64,000 nt of DNA from Chryseobacterium potabilaquae (GTDB taxonomy: Bacteria; Bacteroidota; Bacteroidia; Flavobacteriales; Weeksellaceae): assembly GCF_902728265.1 (NCBI RefSeq), contig NZ_CACVBR010000020.1, positions 1 through 64,000 on the forward strand, in the 5' to 3' direction. Made by a program: the position numbers and the translations under genes. Below the pieces are notes generated by a model. It worked only from the letters and a program-made list of their open reading frames with translations, was not told the DNA's origin and searched no databases. Below are positions 46,146 through 53,974 of this stretch, one piece after another (the first letter of the stretch is position 1; every line of letters starts with the position of its first letter).

Positions 46146-46153
46146 TAGTTTTG
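46146..46153 (+). promoter_or_regulatory. Candidate -7 box of the leu operon
   Basis: TAGTTTTG matches TAnnTTTG and lies 28-35 bases before the leuA ATG. No TTG is found 17-23 bases upstream. I found no leucine-rich leader peptide or terminator here. Confidence 0.4.
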
Positions 46154-46180
46154 AACCAAAATTAAGTAAAAAACTTCAGT

Positions 46181-47344
46181 ATGAATTCCGAAAAAATTGA
46201 AATTTTTGATACTACATTGCGTGATGGAGAACAGGTACCTGGTTGTAAATTAAATACAAATCAAAAGCTAACTATTGCTGAAAAACTGGATGAGCTTGGT
46301 GTGGATATCATTGAGGCAGGTTTTCCCATTTCAAGTCCGGGAGATTTTCATTCGGTCTCAGAAATTTCAAAATTGGTAAAAAATGCAAAAGTTTGTGGTT
46401 TAACTAGGGCTAATGAAAAAGATATAGAAGCGGCTGCGGAAGCCCTAAAATTAGCAAAAAGACCCAGAATTCACACAGGAATTGGAACTTCAGATTCGCA
46501 TATCAAATATAAATTTAACTCGACGAGAGAAAAAATTATAGAAAGAGCTACTCAAGCTGTAAAATATGCAAAAACTTTTGTAGAAGATGTTGAGTTTTAT
46601 GCCGAAGATGCAGGAAGAACAGATAATGATTTTCTTGCTCAAGTTTGCGAGGAAGCCATTAAAGCCGGTGCAACAGTTCTTAATATTCCCGATACAACAG
46701 GATATTGTCTTCCTGAAGAGTATGGTCAAAAAATAAAGTACTTAAAAGAAAATGTAAAAGGTATTGATAAAGCTATTTTATCTTGCCATTGTCATAATGA
46801 TTTAGGAATGGCTACTGCTAATTCTATTGCAGGGGTGATAAATGGAGCACGACAAATAGAATGTACAATCAATGGACTTGGCGAAAGAGCAGGAAATACG
46901 GCATTAGAAGAAGTTGTCATGGTCTTAAAACAACATACAGACCTTAAATTACATACTCATATAAATTCCAAAATGCTGAATTATATGAGTGTGTTGGTTT
47001 CTGATTTAATGGGAATGCCGGTACAACCTAATAAAGCTATTGTAGGAACGAATGCTTTTGCCCACAGTTCAGGGATTCACCAAGATGGTGTGATTAAAAA
47101 CAGAGAAACTTATGAAATAATAGATCCTGCCGATGTAGGTGTGAATAATTCCTCTATTGTTCTTACGGCGAGAAGTGGACGTTCGGCATTAGCTTACCGA
47201 TTCAAACATATTGGTTTTGATGTCACTAAAAATGAACTTGACTTTTTATATGAAGAATTTTTGAAAATTGCTGATATAAAGAAAGAGGTAAATAATGATG
47301 ATTTAGGATTAATGATTGAGGTATTTAATAGAAAAATAGGATAA
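46181..47344 (+). CDS. leuA: 2-isopropylmalate synthase, short form without regulatory domain
   Basis: A 387-aa enzyme for the first step of leucine synthesis: acetyl-CoA plus 2-oxoisovalerate gives 2-isopropylmalate. The barrel carries [16 protein letters not shown] (metal aspartate and catalytic arginine), [15 protein letters not shown] (two metal histidines) and [14 protein letters not shown]. It ends soon after the catalytic and first subdomain ([16 protein letters not shown]...), about 130 residues shorter than E. coli LeuA, so the C-terminal leucine-binding regulatory domain is missing. Feedback inhibition through that domain is therefore not expected. First gene of leuACDB. Confidence 0.92.
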   Translation: MNSEKIEIFDTTLRDGEQVPGCKLNTNQKLTIAEKLDELGVDIIEAGFPISSPGDFHSVSEISKLVKNAKVCGLTRANEKDIEAAAEALKLAKRPRIHTGIGTSDSHIKYKFNSTREKIIERATQAVKYAKTFVEDVEFYAEDAGRTDNDFLAQVCEEAIKAGATVLNIPDTTGYCLPEEYGQKIKYLKENVKGIDKAILSCHCHNDLGMATANSIAGVINGARQIECTINGLGERAGNTALEEVVMVLKQHTDLKLHTHINSKMLNYMSVLVSDLMGMPVQPNKAIVGTNAFAHSSGIHQDGVIKNRETYEIIDPADVGVNNSSIVLTARSGRSALAYRFKHIGFDVTKNELDFLYEEFLKIADIKKEVNNDDLGLMIEVFNRKIG

Positions 47345-47368
47345 ATATTGTTTTAAATAAGCGTAGAA

Positions 47369-48757
47369 ATGGACAATAGTAAAAAGACACTCTTTGATAA
47401 AGTTTGGGATGTACATGTAGTAGAAAGTATTCCTGATGGACCTCAAATCATATATATTGATAAACATTTGATTCATGAAGTAACAAGCCCTCAAGCTTTT
47501 TCTGAACTAGAATCAAGAAATCTTGAAATCTTTAGACCCAGCCAAATCGTTGCAACAGCAGATCATAATGTGCCTACATTAAATCAAGAGCTTCCGATCG
47601 TTGATGAATCATCCAGAAATCAAGTCCAACAATTAACAAAAAATTGTAATAAAAATAATATTGAACTTTATGGATTAGGGCATCAGTATCAGGGGATTGT
47701 ACATATTATTGCTCCGGAATTAGGGATTACACAACCGGGAATGAGTATTGTTTGCGGTGATAGTCATACTTCCACGCATGGTGCTTTCGGTTCCATAGCT
47801 TTCGGAATTGGAACCAGCCAGGTTGCACAGGTTTTTGCCAGCCAATGCTTATTATTGAATAAGCCTAAATCAATGAGAATTACCGTCAATGGAAAGCTCA
47901 ACAAAGATGTTGAACCTAAAGATGTTATTCTTTACATTATTTCAAAGGTTGGAACTGACGGGGGAACAGGATATTTCTGTGAATATGCAGGAAATGTGTT
48001 TGAAGAAATGTCTATGGAAGGAAGGATGACTGTTTGTAATATGAGTATAGAGATGGGAGCTAGAGGAGGAATGATTGCCCCGGATGAAATCACTTTTGAA
48101 TATGTAAAAGGGAAAACGTTTGCTCCAAAGGATGAAGAATGGGAAGAGAAGCTAGAGTATTGGAAAACCTTAGGGACAGATGAAGGGGCTATTTTTGATC
48201 AAGAATTTTCTTTTGATGCTTCTGAAATCTACCCCATGATTACCTATGGAACTAATCCCGGAATGGGAATTTCAGTACATGAAATGATTCCTACTCCTCA
48301 AAATGAATCGGAAGAGAAAGCCTTACAATATATGGGATTAAAAGCCGGACAATCCCCCTCTGATATTAAGATCAATTATGTTTTTATTGGAAGTTGTACC
48401 AATGCTAGAATTGAAGATTTTCGTTCAGCAGCGCAATATATTAAAGGTAAAAATAAATCAGAGCATGTACACGCTTTAATTGTTCCCGGTTCCCAGCAAG
48501 TTGTTAAGCAAATTTATGAAGAGGGGCTCAATGAAATTTTCAATGAAGCAGGATTTCAAATTAGGCAACCGGGTTGTTCGGCATGTCTTGCAATGAATGA
48601 TGATAAAATTCCGGAAGGGGAGTATTGTGTTTCCACATCAAATAGAAATTTTGAAGGAAGACAAGGGCAGGGAGCTAGAACTATTTTGGCTAGTCCATTA
48701 ACTGCAGCTAAAGTGGCGATAGAAGGAAGAATTTCGGTTTTTGAAAATTTAAATTAA
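47369..48757 (+). CDS. leuC: 3-isopropylmalate dehydratase large subunit
   Basis: A 462-aa aconitase-family subunit. The [4Fe-4S] cysteines are in [11 protein letters not shown] and [10 protein letters not shown], with [12 protein letters not shown] and [10 protein letters not shown] as substrate-binding regions. With LeuD it isomerises 2-isopropylmalate to 3-isopropylmalate. It lies 24 bases after leuA and 5 before leuD, and the length is normal. Confidence 0.96.
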   Translation: MDNSKKTLFDKVWDVHVVESIPDGPQIIYIDKHLIHEVTSPQAFSELESRNLEIFRPSQIVATADHNVPTLNQELPIVDESSRNQVQQLTKNCNKNNIELYGLGHQYQGIVHIIAPELGITQPGMSIVCGDSHTSTHGAFGSIAFGIGTSQVAQVFASQCLLLNKPKSMRITVNGKLNKDVEPKDVILYIISKVGTDGGTGYFCEYAGNVFEEMSMEGRMTVCNMSIEMGARGGMIAPDEITFEYVKGKTFAPKDEEWEEKLEYWKTLGTDEGAIFDQEFSFDASEIYPMITYGTNPGMGISVHEMIPTPQNESEEKALQYMGLKAGQSPSDIKINYVFIGSCTNARIEDFRSAAQYIKGKNKSEHVHALIVPGSQQVVKQIYEEGLNEIFNEAGFQIRQPGCSACLAMNDDKIPEGEYCVSTSNRNFEGRQGQGARTILASPLTAAKVAIEGRISVFENLN

Positions 48758-48762
48758 ACAAA

Positions 48763-49359
48763 ATGCAAAAGTTAGTTGTTATAAAATCCCGTGCTATACC
48801 ATTACCGGTAGAAAATATTGATACCGATCAGATTATTCCTGCACGATTTTTGAAAAGTATAGATAAAAAAGGGTTTGGAAATAACTTGTTTCGTGATTGG
48901 AGATATAATGTCCATACCCATGAGGCGAATCCTGGGTTTGTTTTAAATAAAGCGCAATATTCAGGAGAAATATTGGTTGCCGGAAATAATTTTGGCTGTG
49001 GAAGTAGTCGAGAACATGCAGCCTGGGCTTTAACGGATTATGGATTCAGGGTTGTAATTTCAAGTTTTTTTGCCGATATTTTTAGAGGAAACGCTCTGAA
49101 TAATGGACTTTTGCCTGTAAAAGTTTCTGAATCATTTTTAAAAGAGATTTTAGCTCACATTACCCAAGAGCCTGAAAGTGAAATTGAAGTGGATGTAGAA
49201 AACCAGACGGTTACTTTTCAAGATAAGACGGAATATTTTGAGCTAGATTCTTATAAAAAAATATGTTTACTGAATGGTTATGATGATATTGATTTTTTGA
49301 TCAGTAAAAAAGATGCCATACAAGAATTTGAACTAAAAACACAAAGAATATATGAATAA
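48763..49359 (+). CDS. leuD: 3-isopropylmalate dehydratase small subunit
   Basis: A 198-aa swivelling subunit of isopropylmalate isomerase, with the [13 protein letters not shown] opening and the [17 protein letters not shown] motif that binds substrate near the iron-sulfur cluster of LeuC. It overlaps the leuB start by eight bases, indicating coupled translation. Confidence 0.96.
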   Translation: MQKLVVIKSRAIPLPVENIDTDQIIPARFLKSIDKKGFGNNLFRDWRYNVHTHEANPGFVLNKAQYSGEILVAGNNFGCGSSREHAAWALTDYGFRVVISSFFADIFRGNALNNGLLPVKVSESFLKEILAHITQEPESEIEVDVENQTVTFQDKTEYFELDSYKKICLLNGYDDIDFLISKKDAIQEFELKTQRIYE

Positions 49360-50476
49360 CGATCATTTTAAAATAGCTGTTCTTCCGGGAGACGGAATAG
49401 GGCCGGAAGTAGTTGCAGAAAGCATCAAGATTTTAGATGCTATTTCTGAGGCTTTTCATTATAAATTTCAATTTAAATATGGATTAATTGGAGCAGAAGC
49501 TATTTCAAAAACAGGAAATCCCTTACCTGAAGAAACGTTAGAAATTTGTAAAGAGTCGGATGCTGTTCTTTTTGGGGCTATTGGTGATCCTTCATTTGAT
49601 AATAATCCAGATGCAAAAGTAAGACCGGAGCAGGGGTTATTGAAACTTCGTAAAGAGCTAGGGCTTTTTGCTAATATTAGACCTCTAAAAACATATTCTT
49701 CATTAATTGGTAAAAGCCCATTGAAACAAGATATTATTGAAGGTACCGATATTCAGATTTTCAGAGAATTAGTGAGTGGTATTTACTTTGGGGAAAAATT
49801 TACAGAGGAAAACGGTGAGTATGCATATGATATCTGTAAATATGCTAAAGAAGAAATTCTCCCTATTGTTCATATGGCTTTTCAGGAGGCGCAGAAAAGG
49901 AGAAAAAAATTAACGCTTATTGATAAGGCCAATGTATTAGATACATCAAGGTTATGGAGAAAGACTTGTCAGGAAATTGCTGCTGAATATGAAGATGTAG
50001 AATTGGAATATATGTTTGTTGATAATGCCGCAATGCAATTGATCCTTAATCCTAAACAATTTGATGTCATTGTGACAGAAAATATGTTTGGCGATATTAT
50101 TTCTGATGAAGCGAGTGTAATCGGGGGCTCTATTGGATTATTACCCTCAGCTTCTATTGGGGAAGAAAATGGACTGTTTGAGCCTATTCATGGGTCTTAT
50201 CCTCAGGCAAAAGGCAAAGGAATTGCCAATCCTGTAGCTTCTATTTTAAGCACTGCTATGATGCTTGATTATTTACAATTAGATCTGGCAGCCAATAAAT
50301 TAAGAGAATCCGTAGAACATGCTATTGAGCATAAATATGTAACGAGTGATCTCAATTCTAAGCAATGGTATTCTACAAGTGAAGTGGGAAGTTTTATTGC
50401 AGATTACATTAAATATTCTGAAAAATCATATTATAATATTGAGAATGTAAATATTGGAAAGTCTACCATTGTATAG
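49352..50476 (+). CDS. leuB: 3-isopropylmalate dehydrogenase
   Basis: A 374-aa NAD-dependent decarboxylating dehydrogenase of the isocitrate/isopropylmalate family. It has [13 protein letters not shown] at the N-terminus, [21 protein letters not shown] for substrate binding, and metal-binding [26 protein letters not shown]. It makes 2-oxoisocaproate, the direct precursor of leucine. It overlaps leuD and is the last gene of the operon, followed by a terminator. Confidence 0.95.
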   Translation: MNNDHFKIAVLPGDGIGPEVVAESIKILDAISEAFHYKFQFKYGLIGAEAISKTGNPLPEETLEICKESDAVLFGAIGDPSFDNNPDAKVRPEQGLLKLRKELGLFANIRPLKTYSSLIGKSPLKQDIIEGTDIQIFRELVSGIYFGEKFTEENGEYAYDICKYAKEEILPIVHMAFQEAQKRRKKLTLIDKANVLDTSRLWRKTCQEIAAEYEDVELEYMFVDNAAMQLILNPKQFDVIVTENMFGDIISDEASVIGGSIGLLPSASIGEENGLFEPIHGSYPQAKGKGIANPVASILSTAMMLDYLQLDLAANKLRESVEHAIEHKYVTSDLNSKQWYSTSEVGSFIADYIKYSEKSYYNIENVNIGKSTIV

Positions 50477-50497
50477 TTCGTTTATTTAGATATTCTG

Positions 50498-50536
50498 AAA
50501 AAGGTTTTGCCTCTTTATAGAGACAAAACCTTTTAT
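50498..50536. terminator. Bidirectional terminator after leuB
   Basis: AAAAGGTTTTG (50499-50509) pairs with CAAAACCTTTT (50524-50534), with an inner CTCT/AGAG pair, between leuB and the convergent minus-strand small gene. Confidence 0.85.
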
Positions 50537-50722
50537 TTATTGATCTGTATTATCTGTTTTTCCGGAAACCTTTTTAGAAGATTTTTGAATATCTTCTTTA
50601 TTGATGCTCGGAGGGTTGGTTTTTTTAGAAGATGCAGGAATGTTTTGAAAATCCTGATTTTGTTTTTTCGTTTCTGCGGAGTTCGCAGATTCTGTTTTTT
50701 TGTTATTGTCTTTTTTGCTCAT
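50537..50722 (-). CDS. Small hydrophilic protein of unknown function
   Basis: A 61-aa protein very rich in Lys, Asn, Ser, Thr and Gln, with no hydrophobic segment, so probably disordered. It starts 12 bases after the DUF4230 gene on the same strand and ends at the leu terminator, consistent with a last gene of that operon. The opposite strand has an open frame that would encode a phenylalanine- and cysteine-rich chain and is less credible. No family recognised. Confidence 0.55.
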   Translation of the reverse strand: MSKKDNNKKTESANSAETKKQNQDFQNIPASSKKTNPPSINKEDIQKSSKKVSGKTDNTDQ

Positions 50723-50734
50723 GATTATTGAATT

Positions 50735-51340
50735 TTATAATCCTAAAATTCCCAGTTTTCCAGTCTGGTCTTCTATAGTATAATTCAAAGCCTTTGCCAA
50801 AACGAAAATAGTATTAAGATTTTCTATTAATTGTTTTCTGCCTTCTGTTCTCAACCTATTTTGATCGATAGACTGTATTGCTGTTTCTTTAGCTTTATGG
50901 GTAACATTTTTAATATCCTTTTCAGATATTCTGTTAAAGAAAGAATCGTCCAATGATTGTATTTCTACACTGGGATTGATTTTGATTTCTGCATCAGGTA
51001 ATTCTGTAATGATTAATTTTTTGTGGATAGAATCAACTTCTATCTTCATTTTATTAAGATCATATGAAACCTGCGTAGTGGTTTGGGTGTACGTAATGAT
51101 ATTATTACTGGTCACTTCTTTCCCAAAAAATTCATATCCCATTTTTGTTTTTTGCATGGAAGAGGAATTCTGTTCCAAAACAACCATTTTATTCATTTTA
51201 GAAATCTGATTAGTAAGAATATAATAATCTGATTTTTCTGTTTTATTACTTACATTAAAACAAGATCTAAAACTAAAGAACAGGAGTACCATGATAAGAA
51301 TCCCTGCTAAAAATGATATGATTACTTTGTTGTTTTTCAA
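50735..51340 (-). CDS. DUF4230 membrane-anchored protein
   Basis: A 201-aa protein with one N-terminal membrane helix (about residues 8-26) and a periplasmic or outward-facing domain matching DUF4230. Recognisable stretches are ITYTQTTTQVSYDLNKMKIEVDSIHKKLIITELPDAEI and the helical ENLNTIFVLAKALNYTIE end. The function of DUF4230 is not known; it resembles a small beta-rich envelope domain. It lies 5 bases after the thioredoxin-fold gene, within a minus-strand operon. Confidence 0.8.
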   Translation of the reverse strand: MKNNKVIISFLAGILIMVLLFFSFRSCFNVSNKTEKSDYYILTNQISKMNKMVVLEQNSSSMQKTKMGYEFFGKEVTSNNIITYTQTTTQVSYDLNKMKIEVDSIHKKLIITELPDAEIKINPSVEIQSLDDSFFNRISEKDIKNVTHKAKETAIQSIDQNRLRTEGRKQLIENLNTIFVLAKALNYTIEDQTGKLGILGL

Positions 51341-51345
51341 GATAA

Positions 51346-51909
51346 TTATTTAAAAATTTCCTTAATAACAGAACTGTCATCTTTCTTTACAATAGCAGAC
51401 AAATCCTTTTCAATATATCCGCTTGTAGGCATTTCTATAATCCTTCCTATTTCTTTACCATATTTTTCTACAATGATAGTAGGAACTTTTTGAATATTAT
51501 AGCGGCCTTCATCTCCGGTGGGAGATTCTTTTTTACGATTTACGGCTATAATAGTTAATTTCTTGTCAGAATATTTTACCTCTTCTAGAATTTTCATAAG
51601 TCGTGGAAAGTCTCTCTGGCTGTCTTCACACCAAGTTCCTAAAAAAACGATAATATTATAAGAATTAATCTTCTTTTTTTTAAGCTCGATGATTGCTTGT
51701 GCATCAGGTGTATATTCGTCATGTTCTTTTATGTACCAATCTGCATAAGGTTCCTTTAGAAATTGTTCTTTTAACTGATTTCCTAAAAGCATTTTACCAT
51801 CATTCTGAGTATCAACCTCTCTGTTGACTACTATTTTTTGAGCACTCAGCTGAGGAACACTTAGTGCTATACCTGAAATAATGGTAAGCTGGGTAATAAA
51901 TTTTTTCAT
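51346..51909 (-). CDS. Periplasmic thioredoxin-fold protein with CEDS in place of CxxC
   Basis: A 187-aa exported protein (signal peptide ending near LSAQ). The thioredoxin fold is seen in NIIVFLGTWCEDSQRDFPRLMKIL and the cis-proline segment VQKVPTII-like NIQKVPTIIVEKYG. The active site is C-E-D-S rather than CxxC, and the protein has no other cysteine. It therefore cannot form the usual dithiol-disulfide pair and may act as a monothiol reductant, chaperone or peroxide-responsive protein. It sits between the MazG-like and DUF4230 genes with one-to-five-base gaps. Confidence 0.82.
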   Translation of the reverse strand: MKKFITQLTIISGIALSVPQLSAQKIVVNREVDTQNDGKMLLGNQLKEQFLKEPYADWYIKEHDEYTPDAQAIIELKKKKINSYNIIVFLGTWCEDSQRDFPRLMKILEEVKYSDKKLTIIAVNRKKESPTGDEGRYNIQKVPTIIVEKYGKEIGRIIEMPTSGYIEKDLSAIVKKDDSSVIKEIFK

Positions 51910-51910
51910 A

Positions 51911-52378
51911 TTATTTTTCGATAATTTTCTTTAAATCAGCAGGTGAATAATATTTATTCTTTAATACTTTATGGTCTGCTTGTCGATAAACATTAAACTT
52001 TTCTCCTGATTTTTCATAAAAAGACTCTACTTCTTTTACTTTATAAAATTCAACGGTCTCCTTTGCTTGCTCTTCATTATCACAAGCCTTAGACATGTTG
52101 GAACGTTGAACTTCATTGAATAATTCTACAAATTTATTGCCAAGACCAAACTCTAAAACGGCACCACTTAAAACATATTGTAAATCACAAAGTGCATCAG
52201 CAATTTCTACCATATTTCCGTCTTGGATTGCTTGTTTCAGCTCGTTCAGCTCTTCTTGTAAAAGATCAACTCTTAAATTACATCTTTCTAAAGATGGGAT
52301 TTGTGGTGTTTCTAAAATAGGAGCTTTGAAAGTAGTATGGAATTCAGCTACTTGGTTCAGACTATCAATTTTTTCCAT
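51911..52378 (-). CDS. MazG-like nucleoside triphosphate pyrophosphohydrolase
   Basis: A 155-aa all-alpha NTP pyrophosphohydrolase. The metal-binding glutamates lie in LQEELNELKQAI (about residues 39-50) and the aspartates in VEIADALCDLQYVLSG (about 57-72), the EXXE/EXXD pattern of the MazG/HisE superfamily. Such enzymes cleave non-canonical or surplus nucleotides to monophosphate and pyrophosphate. It is the first gene of the minus-strand group ending near leuB and has a -7 box upstream. Confidence 0.85.
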   Translation of the reverse strand: MEKIDSLNQVAEFHTTFKAPILETPQIPSLERCNLRVDLLQEELNELKQAIQDGNMVEIADALCDLQYVLSGAVLEFGLGNKFVELFNEVQRSNMSKACDNEEQAKETVEFYKVKEVESFYEKSGEKFNVYRQADHKVLKNKYYSPADLKKIIEK

Positions 52379-52396
52379 GAAATTTTAAATTTAGGA

Positions 52397-52404
52397 CAAA
52401 TATA
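52397..52404 (-). promoter_or_regulatory. Candidate -7 box for the MazG-like operon
   Basis: On the minus strand TATATTTG lies 19-26 bases before the MazG-like start codon. No clear TTG element is seen. Confidence 0.4.
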
Positions 52405-52481
52405 AAAAACGATTTTTAAAATGTATAGTCCTATCCAAATAAAATGTATGAATCTCGCTACTATAATCTATTTAATTAAAG

Positions 52482-52504
52482 ATCCACAGTTATAGGCTGT
52501 GGAT
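52482..52504. terminator. Hairpin downstream of the zinc-ribbon gene
   Basis: ATCCACAG (52482-52489) pairs with CTGTGGAT (52497-52504) around a 7-nt loop. It lies after the minus-strand 139-aa gene and probably ends the toxin-like pair. The T-run is weak. Confidence 0.55.
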
Positions 52505-52559
52505 TTCTAATTAAAATAGTGTATTCAAGAAAATAAATTGTTCATCTATTGAATATAAA

Positions 52560-52979
52560 TTATATCGATTCCTCGTATTTCCATATTCCTGAGATGACTA
52601 GGGAAGTTAGTCCAGGTTGTGTTTCTCCATACCCAAACACCCCTATATATTTTGAATAACAATATGAGCAAGTAGTTCCAAAATATAAGGTTGGTAAATT
52701 ATTTACTGTAACTTCTCCAAAATGCAACATTCCTTGTGAGGTTTCAGAAACCATTCTATTTTTTAATAATTCGTTTTTAGATAATACAGTGTCTTTTTTA
52801 TAGATCTGAAGAATTGGAAATCCTGATTGATATGGAGTTATTTCAATTGTATTTTCATGATTACAATCACAACATGTAAATTTTATTACAGTAGGGGAAC
52901 CTATTTCATCATTTCTAAAGATATTTTGTAGAATAAAGGCTGGTTTAGTTATGTTTATTTTTTTTGATATCGAGTACAT
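52560..52979 (-). CDS. Zinc-ribbon protein next to the TNT lipoprotein, possible immunity protein
   Basis: A 139-aa protein without signal peptide or membrane segment. It has two cysteine pairs, CCDC (about residues 36-39) and CSYC (about 108-111), spaced as in a small zinc ribbon, within a beta-rich chain. It begins 10 bases after the stop codon of the TNT-domain lipoprotein, and the pair shares a terminator. Short cytoplasmic genes directly downstream of TNT-type toxins are typically immunity proteins that bind the NADase. I do not recognise a known immunity family, so this role is an inference from position. Confidence 0.65.
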   Translation of the reverse strand: MYSISKKINITKPAFILQNIFRNDEIGSPTVIKFTCCDCNHENTIEITPYQSGFPILQIYKKDTVLSKNELLKNRMVSETSQGMLHFGEVTVNNLPTLYFGTTCSYCYSKYIGVFGYGETQPGLTSLVISGIWKYEESI

Positions 52980-52989
52980 GTGAGTTTAC

Positions 52990-53706
52990 TTATTTTTGGA
53001 TAACTGTACCTACTAATTTAGGAAATTTTCCACTTGGACTTTTTTTAATAGTTACTTTTATGTATCCTTCTTCGGCTAACTTATTCCATGTTTTCTGATA
53101 TCCGGTGGTAGGGTCAATGGGAATTTTCCACATAGTCTGTTTACCACCACCTACTTGGTTAAACCAAGGAATAACATCTGCGGTTTGTGATTTAAAGGAT
53201 AATAAATTATTCAAGACATCTATTTCATAGTAGAAGTCATAGGTGTTTTCGGGTTTATTTAAGGCTCTTTGCTCAAAGCTATATACGTATCCATTGATTA
53301 TAGGGCTTGTAAAACTACCTCCCAAAGTGGGAATTCCGGTTCCGTCATAGCTACCAATGGCTCCACTATATCTATCAAATTTTTGCCCTGCTTGAAACGG
53401 AACATCATCTATGATGTTATAACCCCCATTTGCGGGAGGCCATCCTCCATTCAACTTATTGGCGTTGAAGAGTCCTTCTAATTCAATCCATTTACCTTGC
53501 TTATAGAGATTAAAGGCTTGATCTTTAATTGCAGGACTTACGGTTCCGGAGGTGTCGTAGGTGAGAGCAAATTCATCAGCATTTTTATAAAATACAATTG
53601 TAACAGGAGGTGTTGTACTATAAGTTTCTTCTTCTCGATCTGAGCTACAGGCAATTGAAAAAGAAGCAATAGTAAAAAAAAAGAAATACTTAAATAAATG
53701 TTTCAT
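52990..53706 (-). CDS. Lipoprotein with TNT (NAD+ glycohydrolase toxin) domain
   Basis: A 238-aa protein from the ATG at 53706; an in-frame codon 24 bases upstream is less likely. The lipobox is SIAC (C20), and the following SSDREEE is acidic like the surface-export signal of Bacteroidetes lipoproteins. Residues about 85-238 carry the pattern of TNT (tuberculosis necrotizing toxin, DUF4237) domains: LNGGWPPANGGY (85-96), FDRYSG (110-115), F-T-S-P (132-135), EQRAL (145-149), IPWFNQVGGGKQ (179-190) and a final LAEEGYIKV strand. The TNT family hydrolyses NAD+. The glutamine after the glycine run is present. A likely immunity gene follows. Catalysis is not proven from sequence. Confidence 0.78.
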   Translation of the reverse strand: MKHLFKYFFFFTIASFSIACSSDREEETYSTTPPVTIVFYKNADEFALTYDTSGTVSPAIKDQAFNLYKQGKWIELEGLFNANKLNGGWPPANGGYNIIDDVPFQAGQKFDRYSGAIGSYDGTGIPTLGGSFTSPIINGYVYSFEQRALNKPENTYDFYYEIDVLNNLLSFKSQTADVIPWFNQVGGGKQTMWKIPIDPTTGYQKTWNKLAEEGYIKVTIKKSPSGKFPKLVGTVIQK

Positions 53707-53921
53707 ATAATAATTTTTAATGATGTACAAAACAGATGGAGTATGTTCAAAAAAAAGAACGTTGGTAAACGGTACAGAAAAAGGGTGTTTTGAGTGATAA
53801 ATTTAATTAAAAAATTCATTAAATGGTGATTTATTTAATTAAATATTTATTTTTTAGTTTACTTTATATTAGAGGCTTGTTTGAGTTTTTTTTATTACTA
53901 TTGATTTAGGTATTTAAAAGG

Positions 53922-53950
53922 GAAAAGACCACCTAAAAATAGGTGGTCCT
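53922..53950 (-). terminator. Terminator of the metalloprotease gene
   Basis: GACCACCTA (53927-53935) and TAGGTGGTC (53940-53948) form a perfect 9-bp stem with loop AAAA, 25 bases after the protease stop codon on the minus strand. The run after it (CTTTTCCC) is only moderately T-rich. Confidence 0.75.
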
Positions 53951-53974
53951 TGCATAGTTTAATTTAAAAGGTTA

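Noticed and set aside
46048..46180. Possible leucine leader peptide upstream of leuA
   Set aside because: No short frame with a run of Leu codons and no terminator-antiterminator pair is present.
50507..50731. Plus-strand open frame of 74 codons overlapping the small hydrophilic gene
   Set aside because: The product would be rich in Phe, Cys and Arg with no sensible pattern, it starts inside the leu terminator hairpin, and the minus-strand frame fits an operon with the DUF4230 gene.
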